Assembly (NCBI GenBank): GCA_016630905.1
Contig: WBMQ01000004.1
Span: 992,001-1,056,000, forward strand
Direction: 5' to 3'
Length of the DNA: 64,000 bases
From: Capillidium heterosporum
Taxonomy: Eukaryota; Entomophthoromycota; Entomophthoromycetes; Entomophthorales; Capillidiaceae
Positions 44,661 through 56,999 of the stretch are shown in pieces (positions within the stretch are counted from its first letter, which is position 1; each line of letters opens with the position of its first letter). The translations under genes were made by a program, and so were the position numbers. Below the pieces are notes generated by a model that was not told the DNA's origin, did no database searches, and was given only the letters and a program-made list of their open reading frames with translations.

Positions 44661-47270
44661 AGTTCACTTTTAGCGTATATATAGGACTATTCTCTTTATG
44701 GAAGACTTGCTTTGCTTCATTTAGGCAACGGTATAGACTTTATATTTCTAAAAGCAAAGCATCTTTTGCAACTTTTTAATATTTGATAGTCAACAAATCC
44801 ACTCCATTTTCTTGCCAAATAGGCGATAAAAAGCGTACTAAAATCTGAAGTTAATATTTGCACTATTTAGAACATGCCTTTGATGTATGCCAAATGTATA
44901 TACATGGCTTGAATTAGGAAAGATTTGTTTGAAAATAACATTGGCAATATCTTTGTAAGTCATCTAATCTCTCACTCTCTACCATAGTGGTGACACCTAC
45001 TCTATCCATCGAATCGATACTTTCAATTCAGATTGTTACCAGTCAACTTACCAGTGCAAAATTGCTAAAGTTAAATGCTGTGCATAGTTAGCTTATTTCA
45101 GATAACTAGATATATTTACTCAAACCGCCTTACTTTGTAGCCTTTCATCTATGTGCCTCATACCTATATTTGTACGAGCCTAATTGCTCACTACAAAACT
45201 TAAAGAACAATTCCAAGCCTAAAAGCATCCAAACCTGTATATCGATCCTCATGTCCAGGATAAACCTTCCTCTCACCACCATTTCAAATGAGATTTATAA
45301 TCGACAGCACCTGCGTCTTCAGGTTTCTTAACCCCTTTGAAAATTAAAGACAATTCAAGTAAAACTATACGACGCATGTGACATTACAAATTTCCAATTT
45401 ATCCTATATTTTCAGAAGGTTGATACTCTAGAACCAAAACATCATTTTAATATAGGCCATAGATAAATACGATATAGACTAAAAATTTATAAGCAAAGGG
45501 CTTGAAATGGAGTATAAATATATTTAGACTTATCTTTTCTATCGGTTTAACCCCAACTATTTAGATAGAAAGCTAATAGTGATACAACTTCAGCTTGAAG
45601 CATATCAGGCTGCGATAGATTGTAAAAACTAAATAGTATAACCGACCGCTGTCATTACTTTTTGTTTTAGGTAATTTGCGCATAGATAAGGCTTTTGTTT
45701 GCCTATCTACGTATACACCACTCGTTCTACTTGGAAAAATGTAACTTAGTGTCCTAAATAAAGCACCCATCCAGAAATTTTACAGTTAATTGTACACATG
45801 TTTGAATGGCCATCTTACATTCACACTCAACAAGCAATCTTTAATCGATTACCTCTTGAGTGTTAGTGTAGTTTTTTTATTCAAAAAGTGATATACCTGT
45901 GCAATCGTTATCTTTGACACCAGCTATAGGTATATTTTCCAAGGGATATGGTGTTTAAAAGATTTATAAACTTCATTATAAATACATCCCTGTGCTTTCA
46001 AATATTTAATATAGCTTTCTAGATCTATGGATGTGGTGAAGGTGTTGGTAATACTCTTTAGTACGGCTCCGCCTTATGAGATACTAATATAGTGTCCAAC
46101 TTTTAGCTTGTGTGGCGAATCCAGAGCGACTTATTTCCTTGATATCAAATGTAAATAGTGGCCGATAAAGCATGCACTTTCAGCTACCTATCCAATTTTT
46201 TAGATGGCAAATATTATTGAACGTATGAAATACTTGTCAGTATACAAGATAAATTAGACTAAATATGTTCAAAGTTTTAGTTTTCTTTTATCAAGGGCAT
46301 AACATAGCATCAAAACAAAGACCACCTTATTGCTGCTGTAAGATACAAAAAAGGATATCTAATCTTAAATCTCGATTCTAGATTCACTACTTGGTGAATA
46401 AGTATATTGGAGGATATAGTTTCATGTAATATGCTGAGAAATCTTAAACCCCACTTATACTTGATATATTTATATGACTTCTTAATACAGCAGTTGTTAC
46501 AGCGACTAAAAAATTGATGCCAGGCACTTTTATTGTGTGTAGGAACGGATGGTGATCCCCGAATACAACAGGCATTGGCATTCATTAGTGCAGATTCGCA
46601 ATCTTTGGAATTGACTTGCAATTCCTTTGATAATCGGTGCTGATCATCAGACTTAATAAACCTGTCTAGTGTTAGCGTCACAAAGTCTAAGGAAGGGTCC
46701 AATAGCCTTCATGAGGTGCACTGTATGTGGACTAGCGATGCAAACTTTGATGCTATAGCACCACATTTAGCCTTAACTCAGCACCCATGACTTTTATCGG
46801 CTAATAACGAGTCATCAAAACACTCACTATATTGGTTTGACTCATTCGAACATATTATCCAACTATGAAAACGCGACTTTTTCGGGTCGACAACTTAAAC
46901 CTTTGTGATTGGGTAAATCTTCGGTACTTTGTCGGTCTTTTTACTCATTGATGCTTTAAAAAAGCGATTTCATTGGATTGAAAAGTTGCCAAATTCGGTT
47001 ATATAGGCCTACAATTAAGTCATCAAAGCCAAAGTTCTCTAAGCCTTTCAAGCATTTCAAGATAAGAATTAGCCAAAAAGGAATTATACTTTTGATCAGT
47101 GTGGTCTGAATTCTGGCTGAAAATTACAAGTTATCAGGTTTGCTTTACACAGACCAATTTATCGATCTTATCAGCCAGTGTATATAAACTCAAGGTGGTA
47201 TAAAACGGAGACCAAACGAAGCATAGGAACCTAAAGTAAACAGCACTTTTGAACAAGACTTTACACAGAG
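44661..47270. other. Long intergenic region
   Basis: About 2.6 kb without a supported gene. A 130-codon frame at 46702..46310 (-) opens with TTG, not ATG. It is Cys-rich (ANACCIRG, RCNNCCIKK), but I recognise no family. Otherwise AT-rich and featureless. Confidence 0.45.
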
Positions 47271-48766
47271 ATGACCAACTCAACTACCGAATGGACCCCC
47301 GAGACCTGGAAGACTAAGCCTATCAAGCAGGACGTCAAGTACGACGACCAGGCCAAGTTCGACAAATCTATCGACAAGCTTACCAAACTCCCACCTCTCG
47401 TTACCGCTGGTGAGGTACCTTATCAACATTCCACTTACAAGCAAAACTAACCTCCTCATCTTTACCAATAGATTGAAACTTTGAAGGAACAGCTGAAGCA
47501 GGCTGCTCTCGGTAAAGCCTTCTTACTGCAAGGCGGTGACTGCGCCGAACTTTTCGACTACTGTTCAGCGGTAAGCAAATATATGCCATTATTATGAAAC
47601 TGATGTTTTTATTTAAATAGACCCCTATCGAGAACAAGCTCAAAGTCTTGATCCAGATGTCTTTAGTTCTACTCTTCGGTGCCCGTATCCCAGTCATCCG
47701 TATGGCTCGTATGGCCGGTCAGTACGCCAAACCCCGTTCTAGCCCCTACGAGACTGTCAACGGTGAGCAGGTACTATCCTTCCGTGGAGACAACGTCAAC
47801 GGTTACGATCTCTCTGAACGTCAACCCGACCCCGATCGTCTCGTCCAAGCCTACTTCCACTCAGCTGCCACTTTGAACTACGTACGTGCTCTCATTGGAT
47901 CTGGTCTCGCTGATTTGAACACCCCATCCAGCTGGGATCTTTCACATGTACGCTCGAGTACCGTCCGTAACGAGTACCAGGCCATCGTCAACCGCATCCA
48001 CGACACCTTGGACTTCATGAAGACTATCGGTGCCGTCGAGAAGAAGGGTGACGAGCATGCTTTGAAAACAGTCGACCTCTTCATGTCTCATGAAGGTCTG
48101 ATGTTGGATTATGAAGCTGCCTTGACTCGATTCTCCAGCAAGTGCTCGGAATCGTCCAAGAAATGGTACAATCTTTCTACTCACTTCATCTGGGTTGGAG
48201 ACCGTACCCGACAGGTCGATGGTGCCCACATTGAATACTTGAGCGGTATCGCCAACCCCATCGGTATCAAGGTCGGACCTACGACTGTCGTCAGCGACCT
48301 CCTCGAGATCCTCGACAAACTCAACCCTAACCACGAGATCGGTAAGATCACTTTGATCACCCGATTTGGCCACAACAAGATTGAGGAGTACCTACCCAAG
48401 TACATCTCCGCTGTCAACGCCTCGCCTCATAAGGTTGTCTGGGTGTGCGACCCCATGCACGGCAACACCGAGATGTCGAGTGCCGGTGTTAAAACGCGAC
48501 ACTTCTCCAACATTATGTCGGAGGTTGGCCACGCCTTCCGTATCCACCACCGCCACAACTCGGTCCTCAACGGTGTCCACTTTGAACTTACTGGTGAGTC
48601 GGTAACCGAGTGTGTCGGAGGTTCCATGGAATTGGACCACATCAACTTGACCGAGAACTACCAGACCTTCTGCGATCCTAGAATGAACTACGAACAGTCC
48701 ATGGACATGGCCTTCCTCATCTCCAAGTACTACCAGAAGCAGAGAAACTCGTTGTCCGAACTTTAA
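47271..48766 (+). CDS. Class II (plant/fungal-type) DAHP synthase
   Basis: 3-deoxy-D-arabino-heptulosonate 7-phosphate synthase condenses phosphoenolpyruvate and erythrose 4-phosphate, the first step of the shikimate pathway to aromatic amino acids. Three exons, 47271..47414, 47472..47570 and 47621..48766, give 462 aa, the usual class II length. The N-terminus WTPETWKTKPIKQ is typical. Core motifs include LLQGGDCAE with the metal-binding Cys, GARIPVIRMARMAGQYAKPR, the SHEGLMLDYEAALTR stretch and HFIWVGDRTR, then GIANPIGIKVGPT, LITRFGH, WVCDPMHGNT and the late GESVTECVGG. Codon third positions are C-rich as in dihydrolipoamide dehydrogenase, suggesting strong expression. No targeting peptide is visible. 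Confidence 0.97.
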
Positions 48767-49808
48767 GTCTTTGGTTAAGTAACTTTACCCTTCTACAACC
48801 GCCTTTTCAATCTTTCTTACTACGAACCATACCCTACCCAATTTCTATTAGCTATGGAAGCATAAATATATATTCTCTATAAACGATAACTGCTATTTTG
48901 AATATTTTTCACTTTGCTTTCTATCTTGGTTTCTTATGTTGAATATAACGTCCTAATTATGAACATCAATACTAAAGCAGACATCTCAGTCTAAAATATA
49001 CAATAACTATGCTCCTAGTAGATTCAGATATACTAACCGTTGGACCTAATATAATGCCATTAACCCTATGCCAACTAATGCTTCACGGTAACATACCAGT
49101 CCAAGATAGAATAGACTCAAGTTAAATACCTTAAACACGTGATACAAAAGTAAAAAGTCTATCCTGTCCTACAAAAAGGGTAATTCTTAAATAGTACATG
49201 AAAGTGACATCTTCTACTTCAGATGTTGTATACTATTCTTTTCAGTATTGTATAGTATATAATGATAAAAGTAAAATACTTTGCATATAATCTTTTTTAC
49301 TAAAAGCAAGGCTAAAGATATACTATCTATAAAATAAACTAAAATCGGGGATCTATATTTTCTAATTCGCTTGAAAAAATAAGAGAATGTTATCGCTATA
49401 TTGTTTTTAGGTTATGTTCTACATAATAATCGTTCGCAACCTTCGAACACCTACTAGTATATAAACTTACTAGAGATGTAACTTTATCTTCAAAGCTGAA
49501 TTTAAGCATCCCAATTTACTTGCCTTATTCTCTAATATTACATTTAATTAAGCCGCAACTTGAACGGAGCGTATACTCCAAAAAGATATACGTCATCTCC
49601 AATAAACTAAATCAATAAAAGACACTTTTCATCGATCACTTTTAATATAGGTCAGTTGTTTATAATTAGTATATAAAGTTTCAGATTCAGGGATTAAAAT
49701 TGTGTACACAAGCTAACAAACTTATGAAAAGTCTTCAGCTTTTAGATTTCAAACTTTCAAGATATTGCAGTAATCTGAGAAAACACAGCTATAATATGCA
49801 TTTCACTA
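48767..49808. other. Intergenic
   Basis: About 1 kb, AT-rich, between DAHP synthase and the UHRF1-like pseudogene. No gene, RNA or repeat seen. Confidence 0.55.
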
Positions 49809-51300
49809 ATGGATAAAACCAAAGCTCGGCTCACCTATGATGTTAAACGCACTTACAAATATCACGCTCAATACAATTCCGCCTGCTTCATGTATACTTG
49901 CTTCGAATGTCAAGATATAGTCATTAGTCGTAGCTCGATTATATACTATGGATGTGATATGTGTTTTCACATCGCCTGTATGCTGCCTTATGTAGTAAAC
50001 TTATTCGATAAATCATGGTAATTTTTCAGCAATTTATAATTTCATTAGTTGTGACTAATTTCAAATGCATCTACATTATGTTTCATTATAAACTCTATTT
50101 TACTGATTGAATTATTTTATTTTTTCTTGCATAGGATAGGTAAACAATATTCAACTTTAGATTCAGCGGAAAAAATGTCTGAAATAAAGTATATTGCTAA
50201 AGTTTTAAGGGTTTTATATGGTAATTCTTGGGAGCATCGATTACAAGTTCGAATAATCTTTATTCATGCGTAGATATTGTTCAAATGCCACTAATGACTG
50301 GAATCAATGGATTCAGTAAGATCCCCGTCTACTCCACATTTCAATCCAATTCATACGATTCGAACGCAGATTTTTGTGACAAGCTTTACTATATTAGTGC
50401 CGAAAGTATGATAAAATTGGGTTTCCCTTCATTTTGCTAGCAAATGCCATTGAAAGTCACTTTGAATACGATATAAAGGATCCTGTGGACTACATGCAAC
50501 AAGACAACAATAGGTATCTTACTCCCAGGAGCTAGTTCAACAAGATAGAGGCCCTGGACTGGACAAAGAGTAGCTTGGTGGGGGCGTCTGTTCCATCTTT
50601 GAGGAAAATAAAATTGGTGGTAAGCTAGACTATAGGCACAACAACATACTCAAGTTGATCAGCTTTTGATTCCAGAAACACATCAACGAATTCGTGGTTA
50701 TTTGATTATAGTTTCAACGCAACGACACTGAGCCTTCACTACTAACTCCAGATGATCAAAAGTACATATTGGGCAATAATATCTACCTCAAATTGTCTGA
50801 GATGTGATCCAAACATACTAAGAAATATCGAGAGGTCAAAGTGGTATACTCTCCTGATCTATCTAGATTAGTCTCATCAAGAACTTCGATGATGACCTAA
50901 ATGTGATCAATAGAGTCAACAATTTTGATAAATATTTGGATAGTTCATTCAAAAAGAACCTCCAGGCATTTCTACACGATATGGACAAGTTTATACTCCA
51001 AGATACCAAGAACTGAGTCGTGGCACTTAATAAAAGGTAGGGATCTTCTTAGTATCAAATGTTTTATTATGAAGATAGTTACCACCTTCAAATGTGGGAT
51101 GTGCAATGGCTTGATATACTATTTCCGTCCAGCCATCACTCCCTGTGAACACAGCTTTTGCTATCGCTATTTTCGGGATAATATTTTCAAGTACAGGTTG
51201 GAATATTCTATCTGCTTTACTAACTTTAATTTCATCATAGTTGATTATAATTTTTGCATATTTGGAAAATGTAAGGCCCAGGAAAGTACCGTTGAATCCA
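49809..51300 (+). pseudogene. Decayed copy of the UHRF1-like PHD-SRA-RING gene
   Basis: Full-length relic of the gene at 60922..62644. The PHD exon is still open (49809..50021) and ends at the same TG-GTAA junction. The second exon and its flanking introns are still alignable (ATTCTTGGGAGC, then ATTCATGCGTAG). SRA pieces follow (MPLMTGINGFSKIPVYS at about 50285), then a RING remnant (CGMCNGLIYYF, TPCEHSFCYRYF, about 51100-51200). Several zinc-binding Cys are replaced by Tyr or Arg, the TGSGG turn is lost, and stops and frameshifts are frequent from 50160 on. Retained introns show it arose by DNA duplication rather than retrocopying. Opposite in orientation to the intact copy. Confidence 0.9.
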
Positions 51301-51471
51301 ACTAATGATAGCATCATATTGTGAGCATATGATGTGATAGGTCGGAAAAGTAGAACCAGTGTCTATCATCGCATTGGTAACATTAATTACCCAAAAGAAG
51401 TGAGACTTAAGGGTAGCTAGGGTAGTCAGAAGGTAGTAAGAGGCTGGGAGAGCGGAAAGGTCGGACCACAT
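51235..51471 (-). mobile_element. Possible retroelement relic (DTGS-like protease motif)
   Basis: A 78-codon minus-strand frame just beyond and overlapping the end of the UHRF1-like pseudogene includes NAMIDTGSTFP, which resembles the active-site loop of LTR-retrotransposon aspartic proteases. No reverse transcriptase, integrase or terminal repeats were recognised nearby, and the frame is short. I report it only as a candidate. Confidence 0.22.
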
Positions 51472-51552
51472 AGTAACACTATGCTGATAAAACTAAGATA
51501 TTCTCTAAAAACGAGATTTTATTCAAAGGCTAGGAAACCAGATCCGATCATG

Positions 51553-51640
51553 AGCAACAGCTAGAGGTAGCAGGAAGGAGCATTATCCAACTCGTAAGTA
51601 GCAGCTAAGAGCAGCAGAAAGGAGCGTTGTCAAGCTACTG
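51553..51640. repeat. Two tandem 44-bp units, about 68% identical
   Basis: Units 51553-51596 and 51597-51640 abut directly and share 30 of 44 positions, with most differences being transitions. The tract is richer in G than its surroundings. It lies between the UHRF1-like pseudogene and PRP3, next to the possible retroelement relic. Confidence 0.7.
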
Positions 51641-52343
51641 GTTTTGGATAGCGACCAAAGGGTTTAAATATCTCTGGTATTTTAGTAGTGGTTGTATTAG
51701 ATGAGTTCCGGTTTATCTGTCCTTCACTAAGCTATTATATAAATTAATTAAATTTAGGTCAAGTTTAATCGGAAAAGCCAGTGATAATATCAACTGCCAC
51801 TGATGGGTTTACAACTATCAGAACTTCAATACCAGGCTTTATTCTGCTGATAGCCTGGGTTCTCAAGTGATAATCAAAGCTAAGAGAAAGAAAGCAGTAA
51901 AGGTAATCAAGAAAATCTAGTGAATAGGACAGGCTTGTGATCGAAAATAGTTACGAATTGGAAAATTGAAAGATAGAAAGTTGATAGAGAAGTGATATGA
52001 AGAAAAGGGCCAGGTCTATGACTTAGTAATAGGGATTGTGGCAACTGAGGCTGTTACACTAGAATCAAAAAAGTATGGTTTATATAAAGCTAAATAGCAT
52101 ATTTATATATAATATGTAGCTTTATTCTTCTATGTTAAGACTATTAATCCATTTGAATACCGGTTTCAAATGCTCAAACTAGTTTAGATTTTGTGCTGCT
52201 CAAATGTGCAAGAATGTAAAAACCAAGCTGTTATCATAAATTTTGATTCTATCAAATGAAATGCCTCAAAAGTAGCAATTTTTTGTGGATTTTATCCAAA
52301 GCTTAGTCTTTCTGTAACAAACTGCTAGCTTCACTTTTGAGAA
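51641..52343. other. Intergenic upstream of PRP3
   Basis: About 0.7 kb with no recognisable gene. Should contain the PRP3 promoter. Base composition in the left part is less AT-rich than typical spacers here. Confidence 0.45.
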
Positions 52344-54244
52344 ATGTCAAATAACCCAACACCAGCTGAGGTATCAATCAAAAATAATAATGGAAACTAA
52401 AATGTGTTTTTAGATATCGGAGGTGTTAAAGAAGGCACAGGCCAAAGTTAAAGCTCAACTTGAGAGGTTAAGTCAAGCGAATAAGATTGGTTCACCAAGC
52501 CCTAGCAATTCACAACGTCTACCTCAAAGCAACACTAACACGTATATACCAACCCGTGGTAATTCAAGTGCCGCACCTCGTCCAGCAACTTTCCGTCCAG
52601 TTGTAGATATCTATAACCCAATTGAGTTTCAAAAGAGGGTCAATGAAGCTAAAAATTTCGTCAAGAATTTACCCAACAAGAATGTAAATATTTGTCATGT
52701 TAGTGAAGGCTAAAATTTAAATAGGCTTTAGATGCTCGACAGGTTCAAGAACCCAAAATATCTGGGGGACTCAAAACGGAAATCCATCCCATGCTTAGAC
52801 AGAAATTTGAAAAGTTTGACAAGGACACCATCACTAGTTTCATCCCGAGGTCTAACTTTACAACCGCTAAGGTAACTGCTGTAACAAATAGAGGCTAAAG
52901 CTTCAAAATAGGCTAACCAAAAGATGTTTCGGCCAGTCATCAAGGAGGTCAAGGCCCCACCCAAGGAAGCTGATATCACTCAGCTACCAATCTATGATCC
53001 AGACCTTGGAAAAGAGTATACAGCTCCTAAACCCCGTTTCAATCGAAGTTTAAAATTCAATGAGCCCGGAAAATACATTGAAAAGGCCAACCAACTAAAA
53101 TCTCAAGTAACTTGGATTTTATTATTTTAGTATACTAAACTTTGATTAGGAAAAGATGGAGCAGCTCATAAAGCAGATTGAAGAAAGAGCCAAGACGGTA
53201 GGGATGGAAGACGAGCTTGAACTGGTTACCGATAAGGTATTAAAGGTAAATGGCCATTTTAAATATATTACTACCCAGTCTTTTACTTAAACAGCTTGCT
53301 TGTTTCTATAGAAAGAAGCACCCCCAGCTGTCGAATGGTGGGACCGACGGTTCTTCCCTCCCCAACGTCATGGGCTCGAACTGGATGAGCTGGAATTTGA
53401 TTACAGCAAGGTAGCTTTTGAAGTGGATAACGGGATCGACCGATATATCCAGCATCCAGTCTCTATACTCAACCAGCGTAGCAAAGAAGTCTCCAAGCCA
53501 CTGATGCTGACTAAGCGGGAGATGAAGAAGCTGCGACGCCAACGCCGAGCCGAAGCCCTCAAAGAGAAACAAGAAAAGATCCGTCTAGGACTGCTTCCAC
53601 CCGAGCAGACCAAGGTCAAGGCTAGCAACGTGATGCGAGTTCTTGGCAACGAAGCTGTGTTGGACCCCACCCAGATTGATGTCCAGATTCGAAAGGAAGT
53701 GGCCCAACGTAAACGTGCCCATGAGCAGCAAAATTTGGATCGAAAGCTGACAAAGGAGGAGCGTCGAGAGAAGAACCGCCGTAAGGTGGCTGAGGCTATC
53801 CGAGCCACCGGTATCTGGTCGTTGATATTGAAGGTAGGATATCTCAACCGCCAACAGGAGTACAAGGTGGAAATCAACGCCAATCAGATGCAGCTTTCCG
53901 GTGTTTCCATCATCTACAGGGATTTCACATTGGTGGTGGTAGAGGGCAGCCAGAAGTTCATCAATGATTACAAGAAGCTTATGTTGCGACGTATCCAGTG
54001 GAATGATGACTCGGTGGTCCAGGAGGACGAGATGGCGGTTGGGGCTGCCTTACAACCCAACTACTGTACCTTGGTTTGGGAAGGACGCATCGCCTCACGA
54101 CAGTTTAGAGGGTTCAAGATGCACCGATGCCCGACTGAGAACCTGGCACGCCAGACTTTGGCTCGCTTCAATGCCGATCACTTGTGGGATCATGTCCGTT
54201 CTTTGAGGGGTGAATACGCCGCTATCGAGCCTAAAAATCTTTGA
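52344..54244 (+). CDS. PRP3: U4/U6 small nuclear ribonucleoprotein PRP3
   Basis: Core splicing factor that binds the U4/U6 duplex in the tri-snRNP in the nucleus. Six exons, 52344..52370, 52414..52683, 52725..52871, 52912..53106, 53150..53245 and 53312..54244, give 555 aa, between yeast (469) and human (683). The N-terminus is Lys/Gln-rich. The Prp3 domain begins near AVEWWDRRFFPP and includes YIQHPV, LMLTKREMKKLRRQRRAEA, and RLGLLPPEQTKVKASNVMRV followed by LG. The C-terminal DUF1115-like region reads YRDFTLVVVEGSQKFINDYK and then LVWEGRIASRQFRGF, with NLARQTLARF near the end. Exon 5 could instead end 9 nt earlier, at a second in-frame donor. Confidence 0.95.
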
Positions 54245-55144
54245 GGTTGATAAAGGGCTTTGGACAGCTTTTAAGGTTCCACTTTGACTTTGATATAAGG
54301 GATTGGAAGTTGTGAGCTAGGTGGAATTGAAAAAATTAAAGTTTCGAACTGTAGCATCACATATATTCTCATATGTTTTAATTGGCAGATGTTTTGAACT
54401 TTATCGGTTGTTATATTCCTTTAAGCTTATTATAGGTGCTTTGTAAATTTTGGTAAATTTAGATAGAAGTTGATTGTTGGATACAAGTATATGAGAAAGA
54501 TTTGATTGTTGCTTTCGAGTACAATTGCTCCAAGGCCATTAGAATATAGCTTTAATCCGATATAACTGTATTAACTAAAACAACAAATAGTAACTTGAAC
54601 CAAATAAGTTGTCAATTTTACTTCTATATCGATATACGACTCTTAAATAATTAATATATAATTTAAATCCAAAAGTTTAATTCAAACTTACTCATTATCG
54701 AAGGTTTTCCAATATTTTAGCATTATTTCAATATACCTAACATTGGAATTTTTTAGCATCAACTTGTCACAAACCCTAGTTAAATATTTAAAATATAGAA
54801 TTAAAGGTAATGGGGTTTTGCATAGATACATTTGGCCATTGCAAATGTAGATCAACTTCACTTTATATTAAATTTGAAGTAAAACCGTATCAATATAGTT
54901 TGAATTCCTTAAGTGGCGATATATCTAAAATATAAGTTAAGAAAGCCATCAACCACAAAACATATAAAGATAAAGTACAAGACTACAAATACTTCAAAGG
55001 TGTACTTGTATTTGGTAAAATAAATTGGATTATTTGGAAATGGTTGGATAAGAGGGATGTCAAAGCAATAGGTTACGACAAGGGAACTCCAATCTATTAA
55101 AACTTGTAAACCTGAGCCTTAAGGGAAGCATGGATCGATTGGAA
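54245..55144. other. Intergenic between convergent genes
   Basis: About 0.9 kb AT-rich spacer between the stops of PRP3 (+) and RAD23 (-). Nothing recognisable. Confidence 0.6.
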
Positions 55145-56564
55145 TTATAACTGGTCATCATGACCGTGTTCGAACAGGAAGTTGGCGGCCAACTCCTCGT
55201 TCTTATCACAGGCAAAGTAGGCCTGGGTAGCGGTCGTAGTATCGAAGCCAAGTGCCTCCAGCTAAATAAGAAGGTTAGAAATTTAAAGCGAATGGTAAAA
55301 TTTAGAAATATATACCCTGGAGATGGCCTCTCGCTCTTCGGGGGATACCTCTATAACCTCACCCTGATGTTCAGAGCCCAATTGCTCGTTGAAGGCGCCG
55401 TCGGAAGGCAGGTTTCCATCAGCACCGTCGTTCAACAGGTTCAAGAAACGTTCGGGATCGGCAGCCAACGACTACAATAAAGTTAGTAGATGTCCAAAAG
55501 GATGAATAGGATTGAAAAGTAGTAAAGAATAATGGTTAAAGTTGTATAAAATAGCATTGGAGAAGAAAGTACCTGCATAACCTCAGGATGGGATTCAGAA
55601 AGGGAAGCTAAGATGTATTGAAGTAGGGCAGGGTTCTGTTGGATAGCTTGACGCAACATCTGGAACTGGGGGTGGGAGCGCAGTTGCGAGAAATCGGGAG
55701 CACCTTGAGTTTGACCCTGTTGAGATTGTTGAGCCCCCATCTCGAACAGATTCTGATCTACAGTATAAAATTAGTAGCTCATTCCAATTATAAGCAACTA
55801 CTTTGGAAATCTGAGGGAGGGTTGGACTCCGAAGCTGAGAGTTGAGACTGATCATTGGAAGCTTGGATCGATGAGGCATCAGTACGGGGCTCAGCAAAAA
55901 CGTCATCGGGAATTCCCTACATGATTTAGGAAGTTGCTTTAATATATACTTACGCTAATGAGATATTCAGCAGCACGAACTGGATTATTGAAGGCGGCTC
56001 GTAGAGCTTGGTCAATGTGGTCGCGTTCGAAGCCCATATCCAAAAATCGATTGACAGCATCCTCGTAAGCCTCACCGGTTACTAAATTCAAGGTTAGCAA
56101 ATTTTCAACGTGCTTCAGCTTACCCAAAGTAGTTTCGTCGATTTGGGCAGAAGGGTTGTTGGAGCTGGTTTCGGGTTGGGGCTCAGGAGCTTTTTCGACA
56201 GGCTTCTCAACGGGCTTAACAGTCTCCTTGGGTTCTGCAGCTTTGGATGCTGGTTTTGAGATAACCTGGCAAATTCATTAATTTTGAAATTAAAAACAAT
56301 TACCCTCGATTTCATAAGCACCATGAAGCCTAATTCAGTTATTCCAACCTCTTCAATTGTGGACGCATTGTCGAGGATTTTTCCTAGTTAAATGGGTTAA
56401 GAATGTCTACATTAGTTTGTAATACCAGAAAAGATGAGTTTCTGTTGTTCAACTGGGATACTCAGCTCGGAATTAATCTGTTCCTTAAACTGGAGGATAG
56501 TTGTGTTCGACTCCACCTCAAACTCGTACTGCTTCTGATTCAAATCTTTTACTATTATCTTCAT
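55145..56564 (-). CDS. RAD23: RAD23 ubiquitin receptor / nucleotide-excision repair factor
   Basis: Shuttles ubiquitinated proteins to the proteasome and stabilises the XPC/Rad4 damage sensor. Eight exons: 56564..56426, 56383..56304, 56265..56124, 56081..55954, 55916..55802, 55757..55573, 55471..55316, 55261..55145; 353 aa. Domains in order: ubiquitin-like ([19 protein letters not shown] through [13 protein letters not shown]), a Lys/Pro/Glu linker, UBA1 ([20 protein letters not shown]), and the XPC-binding domain ([20 protein letters not shown], then LQYILASL). UBA2 closes the protein ([20 protein letters not shown], then AACD-type [16 protein letters not shown]). All four domains of the family are present and in phase. 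Introns are 36-101 nt; one ends CAG, the rest TAG. Confidence 0.96.
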
Positions 56565-56999
56565 ATTAAATATGTTTTGGTCGGGTATTATAAATCCTTT
56601 TCTCTAAAAGACGAGATGTTTTCAATATATATGTGTGTAATTTCCTACAAGTTTACCTGGCCGTCAGGAAGCTGAGCTACTATAAATTCTTTTCTCTATG
56701 AAGTCTTAGAGACGGACTATAGTGCTTGGTAAGCTATTTAAGCCAATCATATAGAAGTCTATCTAAGTTTGAATCCTCAAACGTAACCCTTGATTTTTGA
56801 AGGTCTTTCAGAAACCTGGGATTGATACCGTCATAATAATAGAATTAACCCTGCTGTTCTAAATTAAACTACAGATTTATTAAAATATACTTACTACAAA
56901 TGTGGATATAATTCGGAACAGATAAAGTATTTGAACTTAGCAGCAGCAAACAAGCTTTTCGCAGTTTCAATAATTTAAACAACTGATATATATCAACTA
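56565..56999. other. Intergenic upstream of RAD23
   Basis: About 0.4 kb, AT-rich, containing the RAD23 promoter. No other content seen. Confidence 0.5.

Noticed and set aside
46310-46702. 130-codon Cys-rich minus-strand frame
   Set aside because: No ATG at the start, no family resemblance, no splice partners; noted only in the intergenic entry.
49809-50021. A stand-alone PHD-finger protein gene
   Set aside because: It is the first exon of the decayed UHRF1-like copy; zinc ligands are already lost and the downstream exons follow in order.
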